Source: Epiperipatus broadwayi (lineage: Eukaryota; Onychophora; Udeonychophora; Euonychophora; Peripatidae). From it: a stretch of 64,000 nt of DNA. The position numbers and the translations under genes were made by a program. The stretch's first letter is position 1. Each line of letters begins with the position of its first letter. Below, in pieces: positions 11,261 through 21,855 of this stretch. The notes under the pieces were generated by a model. That model had not been told where the DNA came from, did not search any database, and was given only the letters and a program-made list of their open reading frames with translations. The stretch covers positions 560,001-624,000 of the forward strand of contig JAQFVV010006469.1 of the NCBI GenBank assembly GCA_028023455.1. Direction: 5' to 3'.

Positions 11261-12384
11261 ACAAAAATGTTCCATTAGGAAAAACTGAATATTAATTTTT
11301 GTAAAATGGTAGAAAAAGAGTTAATAACGATATAAGAAATATAATTGTAATCTAGTAATGAAAGATGTATTAAAAAACGAAAGTCTCAAAAGTGTAAAAC
11401 GTGTTAGTGTTGGTAGAAAATATTTCTGCAATAAGAAAAAAAGTTAAAACTATTACTAAAAGGAAAGATAACACCATAAAACATAAGGAAGAATTGTATA
11501 AAAAACTAAATTGTAATAAATAATAAGAAAACAAAGTATCACCTATAGTTATTTCATCTTCTGAATTACTGAACACTTTAAATGACAAAGTGAGATATGC
11601 AATTAAATGTATGTAGAAGGGCAAAACTCCAGATAATGATGGAATTATACTCGATATTTTAAACGAAACGTGAAGAAATAGAAAAATTATTGGCAAACAT
11701 ATATATCAAATGTCTAAATAATAAAATTATACCAGTTGATTGGGAAAATGCAATACTAATATTAGTATTTAAAGAAGATGATAAAAAATGTTAGAAATTA
11801 CAGACCTTCTATATAAATTAGTTCTGTATAAAAAGTTTTACCAAATACTTTGGATTTTAACCAACTTAAAGAACAAGCTGGATTTTAAAATGGCTTTAGC
11901 ACAGTGGATCACATTCTCATTATGAAAAAGACCAATGAATATGAGTTGCCATTATGCCTTGGATTTGTAGATTATAAAAAAAAGATTTCTATAGTGATTA
12001 ATGTATTAATCACCAAGATATAGACCCAGAATATTGCTATATTCTGAAAAATATTTATCAAAATGCAGCAGCAATGATTGATTATATTATATAGTAATAC
12101 AAAAAAATTGACATTGAGAAAAATATATGAGTGGGTGGTTCCATATCTCCAATACCTTTTACAATGGACAATCTATTTTGCAGTTTTCAATATGGTTATA
12201 ATTATGAGGCAGAGAACCTCAAAAGCGCTAAGCCATAACTGAATTATTAATTATTTTCGTTTTATAACTTCTGCAAACTGCTTATTGTATGCCCTTTGTA
12301 AATTATTAGTTTTATAAGAAATATTTTAAGATTAAAAAAGGAAGTAAACAAAAGTAAATGATGATTATTTATGTTATCTCTATT
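11261..12384 (+). pseudogene. RTE reverse transcriptase, N-terminal half, decayed
   Basis: The DNA is homologous to 557-1400 of copy 1, covering the linker, KAPGNDG region (here KTPDNDG), PVDWENA, the NYRP region, EQAGF and the LPLCLGFVDY block. It also keeps the part deleted from copy 1: ILKNIYQNAAAMIDYI, followed by sequence leading toward the QGD motif. It ends at the 8-bp target site TCTTAGAG of the hAT insertion. Stops and frameshifts are frequent. Confidence 0.7.
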
Positions 12385-12392
12385 TCTTAGAG

Positions 12393-12927
12393 CAGTGTTC
12401 TTCAACCCTTGGTCCACGGATCGGTGCCGGACCGCGGAACTTTTCTACTGGTGACTGGCAGTAAAGTTTTTAATAATAAATAATAAGAGTTTAAACTTTT
12501 AATTAATATAACCAATTTTTATTTATTTTTTTCATCTCATTTTTACCCAATTTTTTTTAAAAAAAAAAACAGAACGAAAACAAAATCTAACCAATCATAC
12601 ATAAATTAATTTGTTTTTCTAGTTATCACAGATGTTCATGGGGGGAGGGTAGAATTAAATTTTGTATTACTTTTCTAAAAAAATTCAAAATTAAAAAAAA
12701 AGTTTTTTTTATTATATAAACTCCATATATATATATATAACTTTATCTTATATATTTAGCATGTTGTTTTGATCAATTATAACAATTATGCTTATCTTTA
12801 AGAAAATTTATCTATAGACTTCTGCCGGTCTGCGAAACCTTATCATTATTTTTGCCGGTCCAAGGAACCTTATCCTTATTTCTACCGGTCCGCAGGTGTG
12901 AAAAGGTTGAAGACCACTGTCATCCTG
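12393..12927. mobile_element. hAT-type non-autonomous element, copy 1 (535 bp)
   Basis: The left end is CAGTGTTCTTCAACCC and the right end GGGTTGAAGACCACTG-like (GGTTGAAGACCACTG followed by TCATCCTG). Both ends carry a GC-rich GGTCCACGGATCGGTGCCGG or CCGGTCCGCAGGTGTG subterminal block. It is flanked by 8-bp direct repeats TCTTAGAG at 12385-12392 and 12928-12935. Eight-base duplications and CAG..CTG termini are hallmarks of hAT transposons. The interior is AT-rich and non-coding, so the element depends on a transposase made elsewhere. Compared with the copy at 58068 it has about 8 extra bases at the right end. Confidence 0.85.
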
Positions 12928-12935
12928 TCTTAGAG

Positions 12936-13680
12936 GATGTGTTATTTTTGCAAATAGTGTTTCAGAGCTTCAGGAAATGTTGCTCGAATTATGATAAGAG
13001 AGTAGAATCAAAGACAAATATTAACTAATGTTCAATGGATTTTCTCTAAAAAAAAAAAAAGAAAAGAAAAATAAGGATTGATAATAATAAATCACAAGAA
13101 GTTAACAACTACAAATATCTTGATAAAATTATTAATACAAATGTAAACATGATGAAATTAATCATAACATTAAACTTGCATGGAGTGTTTTTAATATAAA
13201 TAACTTAATATTAAAAGGAATTATGCTTATGTATCTGAAAAAGATTTTTAATTAAAGTGTTTAATAAGTTCATATTTGCTGATCTGAGAGTTGGACACCT
13301 AACAGAATAGCAATATGAATACTTCAGATCACTTAACAAAATATGGAGAGATATATGTTAGAATAACAAGAGAAGAATGAAAATGGAATACATGAATTAG
13401 AGAGGAAACAGGTAGTAATGATATATTTGAAAAAGTTAAGAGACTGAAATGAATCTAGAATGGACATAATGATAAAAACCATTATCATAGATGGACATTT
13501 AAAGTCTTAAACTATATTACAAAAAGTTGTAAAAGATCTAGAAAGAGATTATGTATAATATGGATGGATGAAATAACAAAGTTTGCTGTGTGACATGGCA
13601 AAGAGATACTAGATACTGGAGAAACTGGATTAAACTTGAAGAGACCTTTATTTTGCACTGGATTGATAATGGTTGAAAAC
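12936..13680 (+). pseudogene. RTE reverse transcriptase, C-terminal half, decayed
   Basis: Continues from the hAT right flank and is homologous to copy 1 from about 1450: the LQEMLLEL segment, EVNNYKYLDKIINTNVN, the SESWTPNRIAI-like region, MLE and RRMKMEYMN, then the RWMDEI block and the ending LDW/WIDNG near 13660. It has multiple stops. The order and spacing show that it was continuous with 11261-12384 before the hAT insertion. Confidence 0.75.
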
Positions 13681-13693
13681 AATGACTTTAATA

Positions 13694-13874
13694 TAAATTA
13701 TGTTATCACAATCCTCATGCTTAAACAAACCAATAGAATATAAGCATTATGGTGTCAGGACAACCATATAATTAGCTATTAATATTTACTTCCTGATTGT
13801 AGCACCATTTTGATAACATATTGTTGGTATTCTATTGGTTTGTTTAAGCACAATGGTTGTAGTGATATAATTTA
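13694..13874. mobile_element. MITE with about 45-bp terminal inverted repeats
   Basis: The left arm begins ATAAATTATGTTATCACA and contains GCTTAAACAAACCAATAGAA; the right arm contains TTCTATTGGTTTGTTTAAGC and ends GTGATATAATTTA. The arms are reverse complements with a few mismatches around a spacer of about 85 bp, which itself has weaker complementarity (TGGTGTCAGG against GTAGCACCA). The likely target duplication is TA or not preserved. No protein is encoded. Confidence 0.75.
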
Positions 13875-13879
13875 CATAT

Positions 13880-14966
13880 ACAAACTAGTTAGTTCATGGC
13901 ATTTATGTTTTAATGCGTTTTAGAATAAAGGTGAGAATACAGTTATAGTTTCTGAGTTTTTCCAAGAGTGTGGTTGCTTATATTTATTATAACAACAATA
14001 CTTTTAGTGGAATCTTGCCTGCTGTTATTAGGATAATATATGAGTGAAGACGCTAATAATGCAAATAGGCTGCAAGTTCTCTATCACATGATTTAGTTGG
14101 CAATTATTTTAATTTTATCAAGTTTATTAATTTATTCAGAACTTTTTCGAATTTCAATAATCTTTCTGATTGTTCTGTAATTGGGTGTGCTGCACCAGGA
14201 TAAAATTTTAGTATTGGCAAAATTTATATTATGGCCAGTAACCAAAACATATAGAGAGAATGTAGGTGATGATGATTATTATTATTTCATTGTTTAATGT
14301 GTTTTTTTAGTTCTCTTACATAGCATGAACATGGCAATGCAGCAAAAATTAATCCTTATCATTTTACATACTTAGTATAATGGTCATGTGACAGATTTTT
14401 GACTATATTACAATACTGTCCAGATGTGAGGCATTTCATTAAAAACAATAAAAAAGCCATCAAAATATCATCAAAATTCAATTGATAATAATTATGATGA
14501 AACTGCAAAGCTTTTGTCTTAAAAAATTGATTATAAATGTTAATTGAAAACAAAAGAAAATGTCAATTTAATTTTCCAATCTCTTTAAAACCTTTTTAAT
14601 TTTTTTTATAAATATCATATTGAATAAATAACAGCAAAATCATATGCCAGATGATTTGCAATCTGCTTTTTACTATGATGCTTCTATAAACAGCTTCTGA
14701 ACCATGTATAATAACCAGTTGATGACTGATGAGAACCACACAAAAAGTAGGTGTATGATAATAAAAAGCAATCTCATTCACTCTTAAGTTTTGAAAACTA
14801 TATTACATACTCCACACACATGCATGTAATATAGTACTTTTGATTGTTTGAACTGCAAAGAAATAAAATTTCTTTACTTGTATGTTTCACAAAACAAAAC
14901 AAAAAAATTATTGTTATTGTAAATAGAGAAATTTAATATTTATTTTTATATTTGGCTATAAGTATG
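13880..14966. other. AT-rich sequence, no gene seen
   Basis: No recognised coding frame or repeat. Minus-strand open stretches at 14359-14553 and 14596-14781 lack motifs and look like chance. Confidence 0.5.
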
Positions 14967-15175
14967 ATGTATATACTGAACTTCAGATGTAATTAGCAGG
15001 AATTGAAACACAGACTTTTAAGCTCTATTCAGCAATTTACTCCATCATCTTATATAACTGATACACATGACACATACATGTAAAAAAGATAAATGATCTC
15101 CAATATACATATTTCGTGCTGAACCAGAACTTATCAGTTGGTCCAGATCAGCATCTCCCACAGATATATGAGCAC
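14967..15175 (-). mobile_element. Hammerhead retrozyme-like repeat, partial copy
   Basis: Minus-strand copy of the 450-bp family that includes the ribozyme at 15095-15149, the TATCAGTTATATAAGATG segment and the B-box-like block near 15000. It abuts a plus-strand copy at about 15176, so two partial units lie head to head with their ribozymes about 50 bp apart. Confidence 0.75.
15095..15149 (-). ncRNA. Hammerhead ribozyme, type I, copy 2
   Basis: Same 55-base layout as the copy at 5603. It has stem I GATCTGGACCAA with TTGGAGATC, core CTGATAA (one G-to-A change from CTGATGA), loop GGTTC in stem II, and CGAAA with the ancestral C before GAAA. Keeping CGAAA here supports the view that TGAAA in the other copies arose by CpG decay. 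The core change probably inactivates this copy. Confidence 0.7.
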
Positions 15176-15350
15176 TGATTACACGTGCGTTGGAAATAAT
15201 GATTTGGATCAACTGATGAGTGCTGGTTCAGTATGAAAGACCCATTTTGGAGAATATTTATCTTTTTCGCATTTATGTGAACATGTGTATCGGTTATATA
15301 AGATGGAACGGATAGATGAAGGGAGCTTGAATGTCTGTATTCAAATACCC
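15176..15350 (+). mobile_element. Hammerhead retrozyme-like repeat, partial copy
   Basis: Plus-strand copy that includes the ribozyme at 15201-15255, followed by TTTATCTTTTTCGCA, TGTATCGGTTATATAAGATGG and the end block AGCTTGAATGTCTGTATTCAAA. It is joined head to head to the minus-strand copy on its left. Confidence 0.75.
15201..15255 (+). ncRNA. Hammerhead ribozyme, type I, copy 3
   Basis: It has core CTGATGA, stem II GTGCT / AGTAT around loop GGTTC (one G-U pair replacing G-C), a GAAA box, a degenerate stem III region, then TTGGAGAAT opposite GATTTGGATCAA for stem I. The core is intact; stem I is weakened by substitutions. Confidence 0.7.
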
Positions 15351-15355
15351 TCTAA

Positions 15356-16540
15356 TTATTTATTTTTATATAAATAAAAATAAGTTTATTACTCGGTATA
15401 AACTACTATAGTAGCGTGCGATAGTAATTTACGTTAATTATGTTGGGGGGGGGGGGAGATGAAATCAATTGCATATTTTGATGCTTGAACATCATATCCC
15501 CAACAGATCATACAATTTAAATTTTTTGTGTGATAATAAATCGTTATATCTATAAATTATTTTCAATATTTTGTTGAGAAGTGAATAAGATATTGAACCA
15601 GAATGTCTCTATAAATTTGAGATACACGATTAAGCAGAGAAACGAAAATACTTCCTTGTAATAGTTGCTTTTTTTTAATATCCACTTTAATAGACTATCA
15701 TTTATCTATTCTAATAATAAAAAATTCTGTTTGATAAATAAGATCTAAAGTAGATAATAAGTTTTCGAACGTACTTAAAATATTAATTGACCTTAATTGA
15801 TATTTTGCTATTAGATTGCAACTTAATACAATTAATGTTTAATAACGAGAAAATGCAAATGAAAATAATCGTTTCATTAATTATTAATATTATTTAAGAA
15901 ACCCAAAACATATTTATTTTTATAAATATGACGAGTTGTTATTAACAAAGTAAATTAAATTTTACTGTTTGCTTTGGAAATTGTGATGTTCGAGGATCAA
16001 ACCGAATGCTGGTGAAACAGTTCCACTCAATTGACCAAATATTTTACATAAATAAATGGGGCTGGTGATTTTTTTTTTAAATAAATAATAATTTTTACAG
16101 ATTTATATTTATTTTAGCTTTATGCTATTAGTAGTTGCGTTTTTTTTGCATATGGACGTTTAACCTAATCAGTCTGATTAATAAAAGATTATAGTGTGAT
16201 TTTAGATTTAAGAAACGATCTATTTCCACTTGGTTAGATGAAAAAAGTATTTAGTTCAATCTTTAATATAGATACTAAAATTTCCAACCGCTACTTTAAA
16301 GAGTGATTTATAACCATTTATTGAATTTTTAAATGTCTTCATAAAATTTGCAGCTTTCTTCGTGTAAATGGATATTTAGGTACTAATTTTTATTTTATTT
16401 TCTCTCTCTTATCGTTGAAAATTAGCTATAAAATTCCCGAAGAATACTATCATTTAAATCTATAAAACCCCAAAAAATATATTTTAAATATATATATTGT
16501 TAGCTTTTGGTTTATAAACTTTTTTGCACTTACAACTTTG
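15356..16540. other. AT-rich sequence, no gene seen
   Basis: Holds a G-run at about 15445-15457 and otherwise unremarkable AT-rich sequence. No frame or matched repeat was recognised. Confidence 0.5.
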
Positions 16541-16640
16541 ACCCAAACCACTTCAGATAAATAGATTAATGATTATTACTAATCATTTATTAAACTAGAT
16601 ATTATCCCTAGCCCAGATATAAACTTAAATTATATTTAAA
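16540..16640. repeat. Single arm of the MITE family seen at 35855-36045
   Basis: Contains ACCCAAACCACTTCAGATAA and TTAATGATTATTACTAATCA followed by TTTATTAAACTAGA, matching the arms of the inverted-repeat element at 35855-36045 and the arm at 38555. Only one arm with adjacent internal sequence is visible. Confidence 0.5.
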
Positions 16641-16762
16641 ACTTAAAATAACTTTTTTTAATCAAACATAAGTACTTGACATAACTCAAATGTAATCTTT
16701 CTTTTTTTATATGTAATATCTTTTCCTACTCCAAGGTATGATAAGTGAAAGTTTTAAGCATT

Positions 16763-16801
16763 TCTCTCTCTCTCTCTCTCTCTATATCTATATATGTATC
16801 A

Positions 16802-16832
<31 letters not shown>
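16763..16832. repeat. (TC)n/(TA)n microsatellite
   Basis: Two TC tracts, each followed by a short TA tract, are separated by TGTATCATC. It is an imperfect compound dinucleotide repeat. Confidence 0.9.
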
Positions 16833-16836
<4 letters not shown>

Positions 16837-16869
16837 TTCACAGTGTAAGAATAATGCATTGCTTACCAT

Positions 16870-17400
16870 GCCTATATTTGTTTTATTCTGCACTGAGTAA
16901 ACTTGAATTTTTTAAAGCATGCTATGGATTTTTCTTTTAGTATCTGGCTCATGGCTAATCTAGCTAAACATTCAATAAATGAATTTCTAGCTATTTTAAA
17001 TGAGAGAATAAACGTGGATGGAAAACTGATGAAGCTCCTATCAAGCCTGATGCATAATGACTTCTCCATCACTGAATCCTTTAAGAGATGTTGAAAAACA
17101 TACAATCAAGAAAAACTATTCATAAAATTGACATAAGTCTACTTTTAATATTCTTTTGAGCATAGCTTTAATTTATGGCAATAAGCATATGTTGATCCAC
17201 ATCTTGAAATTAGTGGGATTATGTGATAAGGATAAAAACATGACCTTTTTGATGTAGTTTGCAGCGGTAGATTGCTGGTGTGCTAAATCTAGTAAACAAG
17301 AAAAGCCATTACAAAACTTATGGTTTAATTCCTTAGTACATTCAATCAGTATTGTGACTAATAAAACATAAGAACACTTTATAATAAATTGTTGAAGCAT
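16870..17400. other. Region open on both strands, unidentified, possible decayed coding sequence
   Basis: On the plus strand, 16903-17094 reads a protein-like segment (LKHAMDFSFSIWLMANLAKH near the start, ending SFKRC). On the minus strand, 16872-17105 and 17173-17400 are also open with ordinary composition (for example LNHKFCNGFSCLLDLAHQ). I recognise neither. One strand is presumably a shadow of the other. It may be a decayed transposase or RT fragment, or chance in fairly balanced sequence. Splice sites were not convincing. Confidence 0.2.
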
Positions 17401-17654
17401 TAAGTGTTGAAATAATTCTTAATATTTATCATCATGCATAATATCAAAAATTCTGCCAACTTGTTCAAGGAGTATATATCAAGTATATATCACTTGCAAT
17501 TTAAAGAGAGAAATCTACCAATTTGTTTATGTGACAAAGCACATTGCTTTTGTTTTTTCATAAAGGGCACACATTCTTAACGTAATGATATATGTAAATT
17601 TACATAATCCCAAATTCTCAATTCTTAATAACAGCCAGCTTTTCTAGTGCCATC

Positions 17655-17655
<1 letters not shown>

Positions 17656-17744
<89 letters not shown>
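17656..17744. repeat. (TA)n microsatellite, about 87 bp
   Basis: Uninterrupted alternating TA. It directly abuts the end of the first unit of the hammerhead repeat dimer, as a 3' simple-repeat tail of that element would. Confidence 0.95.
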
Positions 17745-17748
<4 letters not shown>

Positions 17749-18195
17749 CTTAATGTAATTAGAAGAGACTTGAACTCAGGCTATCAAGCTTCCTATAACT
17801 ATTCACTCTATCTTACCCATGACCACATAATGTGAAAAAGATAAATAATCTTCAATATATGTATTTCATGCTGAACCAGCACTCATCATTTGGTCCAAAT
17901 CACCATCTCTCACACATATATGCAATCAGTGTTCAGTTTATATTAAGGTAGCAAATCTTTGAACTTTAATGAACAGGCTTCAATTTTCTTCACCCTCCAA
18001 CTCTTCAGCCATTCACATCATTAAAAATCTGATAGAATGCTCAAGGACTTTGTTGATGCCAATATTACTGTCATCCCCATATTGACTTTGTCATTCTAAC
18101 CCCTCACATATAGGACTTAATATGTCCATTTAAATATACCTAAGAGGAATGGGCAGAATACAGGCTGAATATGTAATATTTAAATATATGTATAT
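17743..18195 (-). mobile_element. Hammerhead retrozyme-like repeat, tandem unit 1 (full length)
   Basis: One of two directly repeated full units on the minus strand. From the plus-strand left edge it holds ATTAAACTTAATGTAATTAG, GGGACTTGAACTCAGGCT-like (complement of a B-box-like TGAGTTCAAGTCTC), the hammerhead at 17847-17901, then GTTCAGTTTATATTAAGG, CACCCTCCAACTCTTCAGCC and TAGGACTTAATATGTCCATT. It ends in TATTTAAATATATGTATAT and leads straight into unit 2. There is no reading frame. The B-box-like block could be an internal RNA polymerase III promoter part, but no A box is clear. Confidence 0.85.
17847..17901 (-). ncRNA. Hammerhead ribozyme, type I, copy 4 (in tandem unit 1)
   Basis: Same 55-base layout. 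The core reads ATGATGA instead of CTGATGA (C3 changed), stem II is GTGCT / AGCAT with loop GGTTC, GAAA is intact, and TTGAAGATT sits opposite AATTTGGACCAA-like sequence. The changed C3 should abolish cleavage, so this copy is decayed. Confidence 0.7.
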
Positions 18196-18665
18196 CATTC
18201 ATACTAAACTTAATGTAATTAGAAGGGACTTGAACTTAGACTTCCAAGCTCTCTACAATTATCCATTTTATCATATATAACTGATCCACATGACCACACA
18301 CATGTGAAAAAGATCATGTTGAATTAGCACTCATCAGTTGGTCCAGATCATCATCTCTCACACATATATAGAATCAATGCTCAGTTTATATTAAGATATC
18401 AAACCTTCAAACTTTAATTGACAAGCTTAAACTCCACTGTCCAAATTTTCAACCATCCATATCATTGAAACTCTGAGAATAGAATGCTCAATGCCATTGT
18501 TGATACCAATATTATTATCATATCCATGTTGACTTTAAGTGACTCTTGATCCATCACATACAGAATCTTAATATATCCATTTAAATATACAGAAGAAGGA
18601 TGGGCAAAATGCAAGCTAAATATGAAATATTTATATACATGTATATTGTCTATACTAAACTTAGT
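18196..18665 (-). mobile_element. Hammerhead retrozyme-like repeat, tandem unit 2 (full length)
   Basis: Second unit in the same orientation, matching unit 1 along its whole length (ATACTAAACTTAATGTAATT, GACTTGAACTTAGACTTCC, the ribozyme region, CTCAGTTTATATTAAGAT, CATATCCATGTTGACTTTAA, ATATACAGAAGAAGGATGGG). The ribozyme-to-ribozyme distance to unit 1, measured at the stem I edges 17901 and 18349, is 448 bp. Tandem units delimited by hammerheads are the hallmark of retrozymes. Confidence 0.85.
18312..18349 (-). ncRNA. Hammerhead ribozyme, truncated (tandem unit 2)
   Basis: Stem I 5' strand GATCTGGACCAA, intact CTGATGA and stem II GTGCT with AACAT are present. The GAAA box, stem III and the stem I 3' strand are lost by a deletion of about 17 bases, leaving GATC directly after stem II. 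It is inactive. Confidence 0.7.
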
Positions 18666-18850
18666 TTAATTACATTAAGTTTAATATAGACAATATACAT
18701 GTATTTAAATATTACATATTCCACATATATTCTGGCCATTTCTCTTCTGTATATTTAAATAAATATATTAAGATCCTATATGTGAGGAGTCAGAGTGATT
18801 TAAAGTCAACATGAGTATAAAAGACATTAGCACTTTCTGAAAGCATTTTT
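18666..18850 (+). mobile_element. Hammerhead retrozyme-like repeat, inverted partial third unit
   Basis: Starts AATTACATTAAGTTTAATAT and runs through ATATACATGTATTTAAATAT, TCCTATATGTGAGGAGTCAG and AAAGTCAACATGAGT, which is the reverse complement of the end of unit 2. Units 2 and 3 thus meet tail to tail and make a near-perfect palindrome of about 50 bases at 18640-18705. The ribozyme part is not included. Confidence 0.75.
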
Positions 18851-21276
18851 AAATATTTCTTTAGGTCCAATTTAAATTAGCCTTAGACACCATTTTCTTG
18901 ATAAAAAGATCCTTTAAGCCAAATTATTATTTATGAACATCATCACCTTAATGTACTTTTGTTACCCCAGCATGTCCACCAGGGTATTCATAACTTCTTA
19001 GGTTTAGTGTATGTTTAAATGAGTTCAAATAGTAAAAATAATAAAATTTAATAATAAAATTAACATAATTTATTTACACTAATTATGAAATAAATGACGA
19101 AATTGTTGCTTATGTATTCCCAGCTACCATAACATTATAAAATAAATAATGTACAAAATATTGAAATTAAGTTTTAATAATAAATATTAAATTTAAATAT
19201 AATCCTAAATATACATAAACCCATACTAATATTAATTCTAAGACCTTATATTCAAATATAAAACAAAGATCTCACATAAATAATAAAATGTTTTAATCAA
19301 GGTTTTTGTTGATGCTTATACACCTTTGATAGTAGTCTTTATAAATTCAATCTTTATTTGAATTAGTCTCTTTGGAAATTAATGATTGTAGACAATAGGA
19401 ATGGTTCTTACTATAGAAAAAAATGTGGTAGATCTTACATTTCACTTCTCTTCTTTTTTTACAGCATGGTATTCTTCTTGTAATCAAGCAAAGTTATATC
19501 CTATTCACGATCAATATTCTTATCTAGATAAAACTACATAGTTTCAGATTTTTGACTGGTGTATGTTCTTTATCCAGACATAGAAAATACTTTTCTGATA
19601 GCAAATATTAGCATAATTGCTGAGTTAGATGTAGTATTGAAAAATACTTTTTTTTAAACAGCCAGCAATATAAAACTATTTGAAGCGTTTCTACAACAAT
19701 AATCTGTAGGAAAATATTTAACTAGTGTTTCTTATTCTATTAGAGATAAATATATATCAGCTACTTCATCATACTTGTTCTTTGGCTGGTTACAATCCTC
19801 ATATTTTCTGATTTTCGTCACAATCATTCTACTTATCCATCAGCATTTTTTCTCTTTCTGGAATCAATTTTCACTTCCATTTTCTCTGGTTCAAGACTAA
19901 AAACTATTGTTGTTTGTTGTTTTCATACCTTTTACCCTTTTTGTCTCACAGTAAGAACACCATATTCCATCAGCCTGAGTCTTTAATGGTGTTTGTTTTT
20001 ATTACTTTGATAAACATGTTTTTTTGCATTAGACAAACTAATTAACTCTGCAGCAATTTTATACTGGAAGATTTTACAGAACACCTTTTATCTCAAATTT
20101 AAATACTTATTCAAAATATTTTTTTTATTTTTTTTTTACATTTAGATAGTCGTTTTATAAATATTTATAAAATAGTTTTTATTTATGCTAATTGGAAAGA
20201 AAGATGAAGAAAGAGAGAAAAAAGGCAAGACAAAAAATTCATGAACGAACTTTGAAATCCATTCTCTATTTTATTTAATTTTAGCTCTATCTAATTTTCA
20301 ATAACATATTTATATTTACCTTTATATTTATCATAAGAAAATTTCTTTAAGCTCTCTCTAGAAGAAAAATTTAAAAGCTCACAAAACTAGCATGCATATT
20401 TTTAACAAAGAACTTATCCATTTGCTCTTTCTCACCCTTTATTACACGAGTTATAATTTTATATTTTTAATTTTACATAATACATTTTCTTTAAAAAATA
20501 TTTCATGAATTTATTAAAACAATAAGTCATTATTTTTAGAAAAAAATTAATATAACTATGTGCTGCACTTATATATATATATATATATGTAATATGCATG
20601 GCTCACACACATAGAACAACCTAAAAAATTTACAAATCAGTTTATTATATTATTAAACTGACTTTAAGTATTGAGTAACAATGAAGCTTTTATAATACAA
20701 ATGATTCTAATTGCAATTGATTTGTATTGTTATCATATACTACTTCAATTACATGATATCCAAAAACAATATAAATAAACAATATTTTTTTCAAATATAT
20801 ATTACTTACAATATAAAATCTTGTAATGTTCCACTATGTGTGATCTCGAAAAGGTGGATGTTATAATTTGCATGTATTTGCATAGAATCAACAGCATGTA
20901 AAAAGGACTATGATTATGGAGCTGTAGGTGCTCTGAAAGCACTAAGTCCATAAATAGAGGCTCACTAATAACAAACTTATAGCTTCACCTTAGCTATTAA
21001 TCTTAGCTTAACAGTAATTTACTATGTGTAATGTTTTCAAATGTTACCATCTTAGACTTATGTAATCTTATTGGTTTATCATGTTTCTTTTTGTATAAGT
21101 AATTAAAATCAGGCATTTTTATTTGCTTTTTTTTCTTTACAAAGTGTGATATAGTTCAATTTTTTTTATTAGTAAAATGTTTGTAAGCATAAAACTGGAA
21201 GCTGTGCAAAATTTAAAAGAAAACAGTTTTTTCCTTAAGTGATAAAATGAAATTAAGCACTTTTATATTAAAAGAG
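18851..21276. other. AT-rich sequence, no gene seen
   Basis: About 2.4 kb without recognised genes. A short TA repeat lies at 20570-20588, and a small stem GTGCTCTGAAAGCAC is at 20928-20942. No repeat family was matched. Confidence 0.5.
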
Positions 21277-21289
21277 AAGAAATCATGTT

Positions 21290-21855
21290 TTAATCCAATA
21301 AACATCACATGATCACCATTTCTTATGCTTGCTTATAACTGTTAATAAAACAGGCAAAAACTCACTATACATATTGCCACACTGCAAGCTAGAGTAATCA
21401 ATGGATGACAGAAGGCTTGTGTATAAAATCCCCATCTAGTGCCTATTCATCCAATATCCCCAGACTAGTCTTTAGTATGATAATGGTGGCTATGGTTATT
21501 AAAGAACCAAAGACACCAAAATGTATGGGTACTGAACTGGGTTCAGACCTATATGACTATATAAGCTGATGGGCTTGGATTGAAAATGTTAAGGTGTTTT
21601 CAATTTAAGACCCATAGTTTTGTAGTTAAGTAGAGATAAAAGGTGGTTGCTAGAGGGTTGCATTAGATCTTAAGATCTAGGTGCAGTGCTCTCAGATCCA
21701 AGCCTCCTCACTGACAAAGGCCACAAGCCAGAAACTAGTCTGGAAATATTGGATGAGTGGGCACTAGATGAGGATTTTATGCACAAGCCTTCTGGTATCC
21801 ATTGATGACTCTAGCTTGCTATGTGGCAATACATATAGTGAGATTTGCCTATTTT
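21290..21855 (+). mobile_element. Composite foldback element (A-B-B' type), copy 1, 566 bp
   Basis: Flanked by 13-bp direct repeats AAGAAATCATGTT at 21277-21289 and 21856-21868, which look like a target-site duplication. Inside, block A (CCAATAAACATCACATGATC to AACTGTTAATAA, about 60 bp) is followed by a long inverted repeat. The left arm B starts at about 21351 with CAGGCAAAAACTCACTATAC and runs to CCCCAGACTAGT at about 21472. Its complement B' runs from ACTAGTCTGGAAATATTGG to GTGAGATTTGCCTATTTT. The spacer holds sequence shared with the copy at 26801. It is non-coding. Confidence 0.8.

Larger units (their letters stand above)
10375..13680 (+). mobile_element. RTE-clade retrotransposon, longest copy (copy 2), with nested hAT element
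   Basis: This is the most complete RTE copy, running from the apurinic endonuclease domain through RT to the 3' region ending TTGCACTGGATTGATAATGG, the same 3' motif as copy 1. It is heavily decayed by stops and frameshifts throughout. A hAT-type element (12393-12927) is inserted exactly at the codons for the RT catalytic FADD box. Without it the element would be about 2.8 kb. A MITE starts 14 bases past its 3' end. Confidence 0.8.

Noticed and set aside
17743-18850. CRISPR-like array or bacterial repeat
   Set aside because: Units are about 450 bp with a ribozyme motif and no short spacer pattern; the window is eukaryotic.
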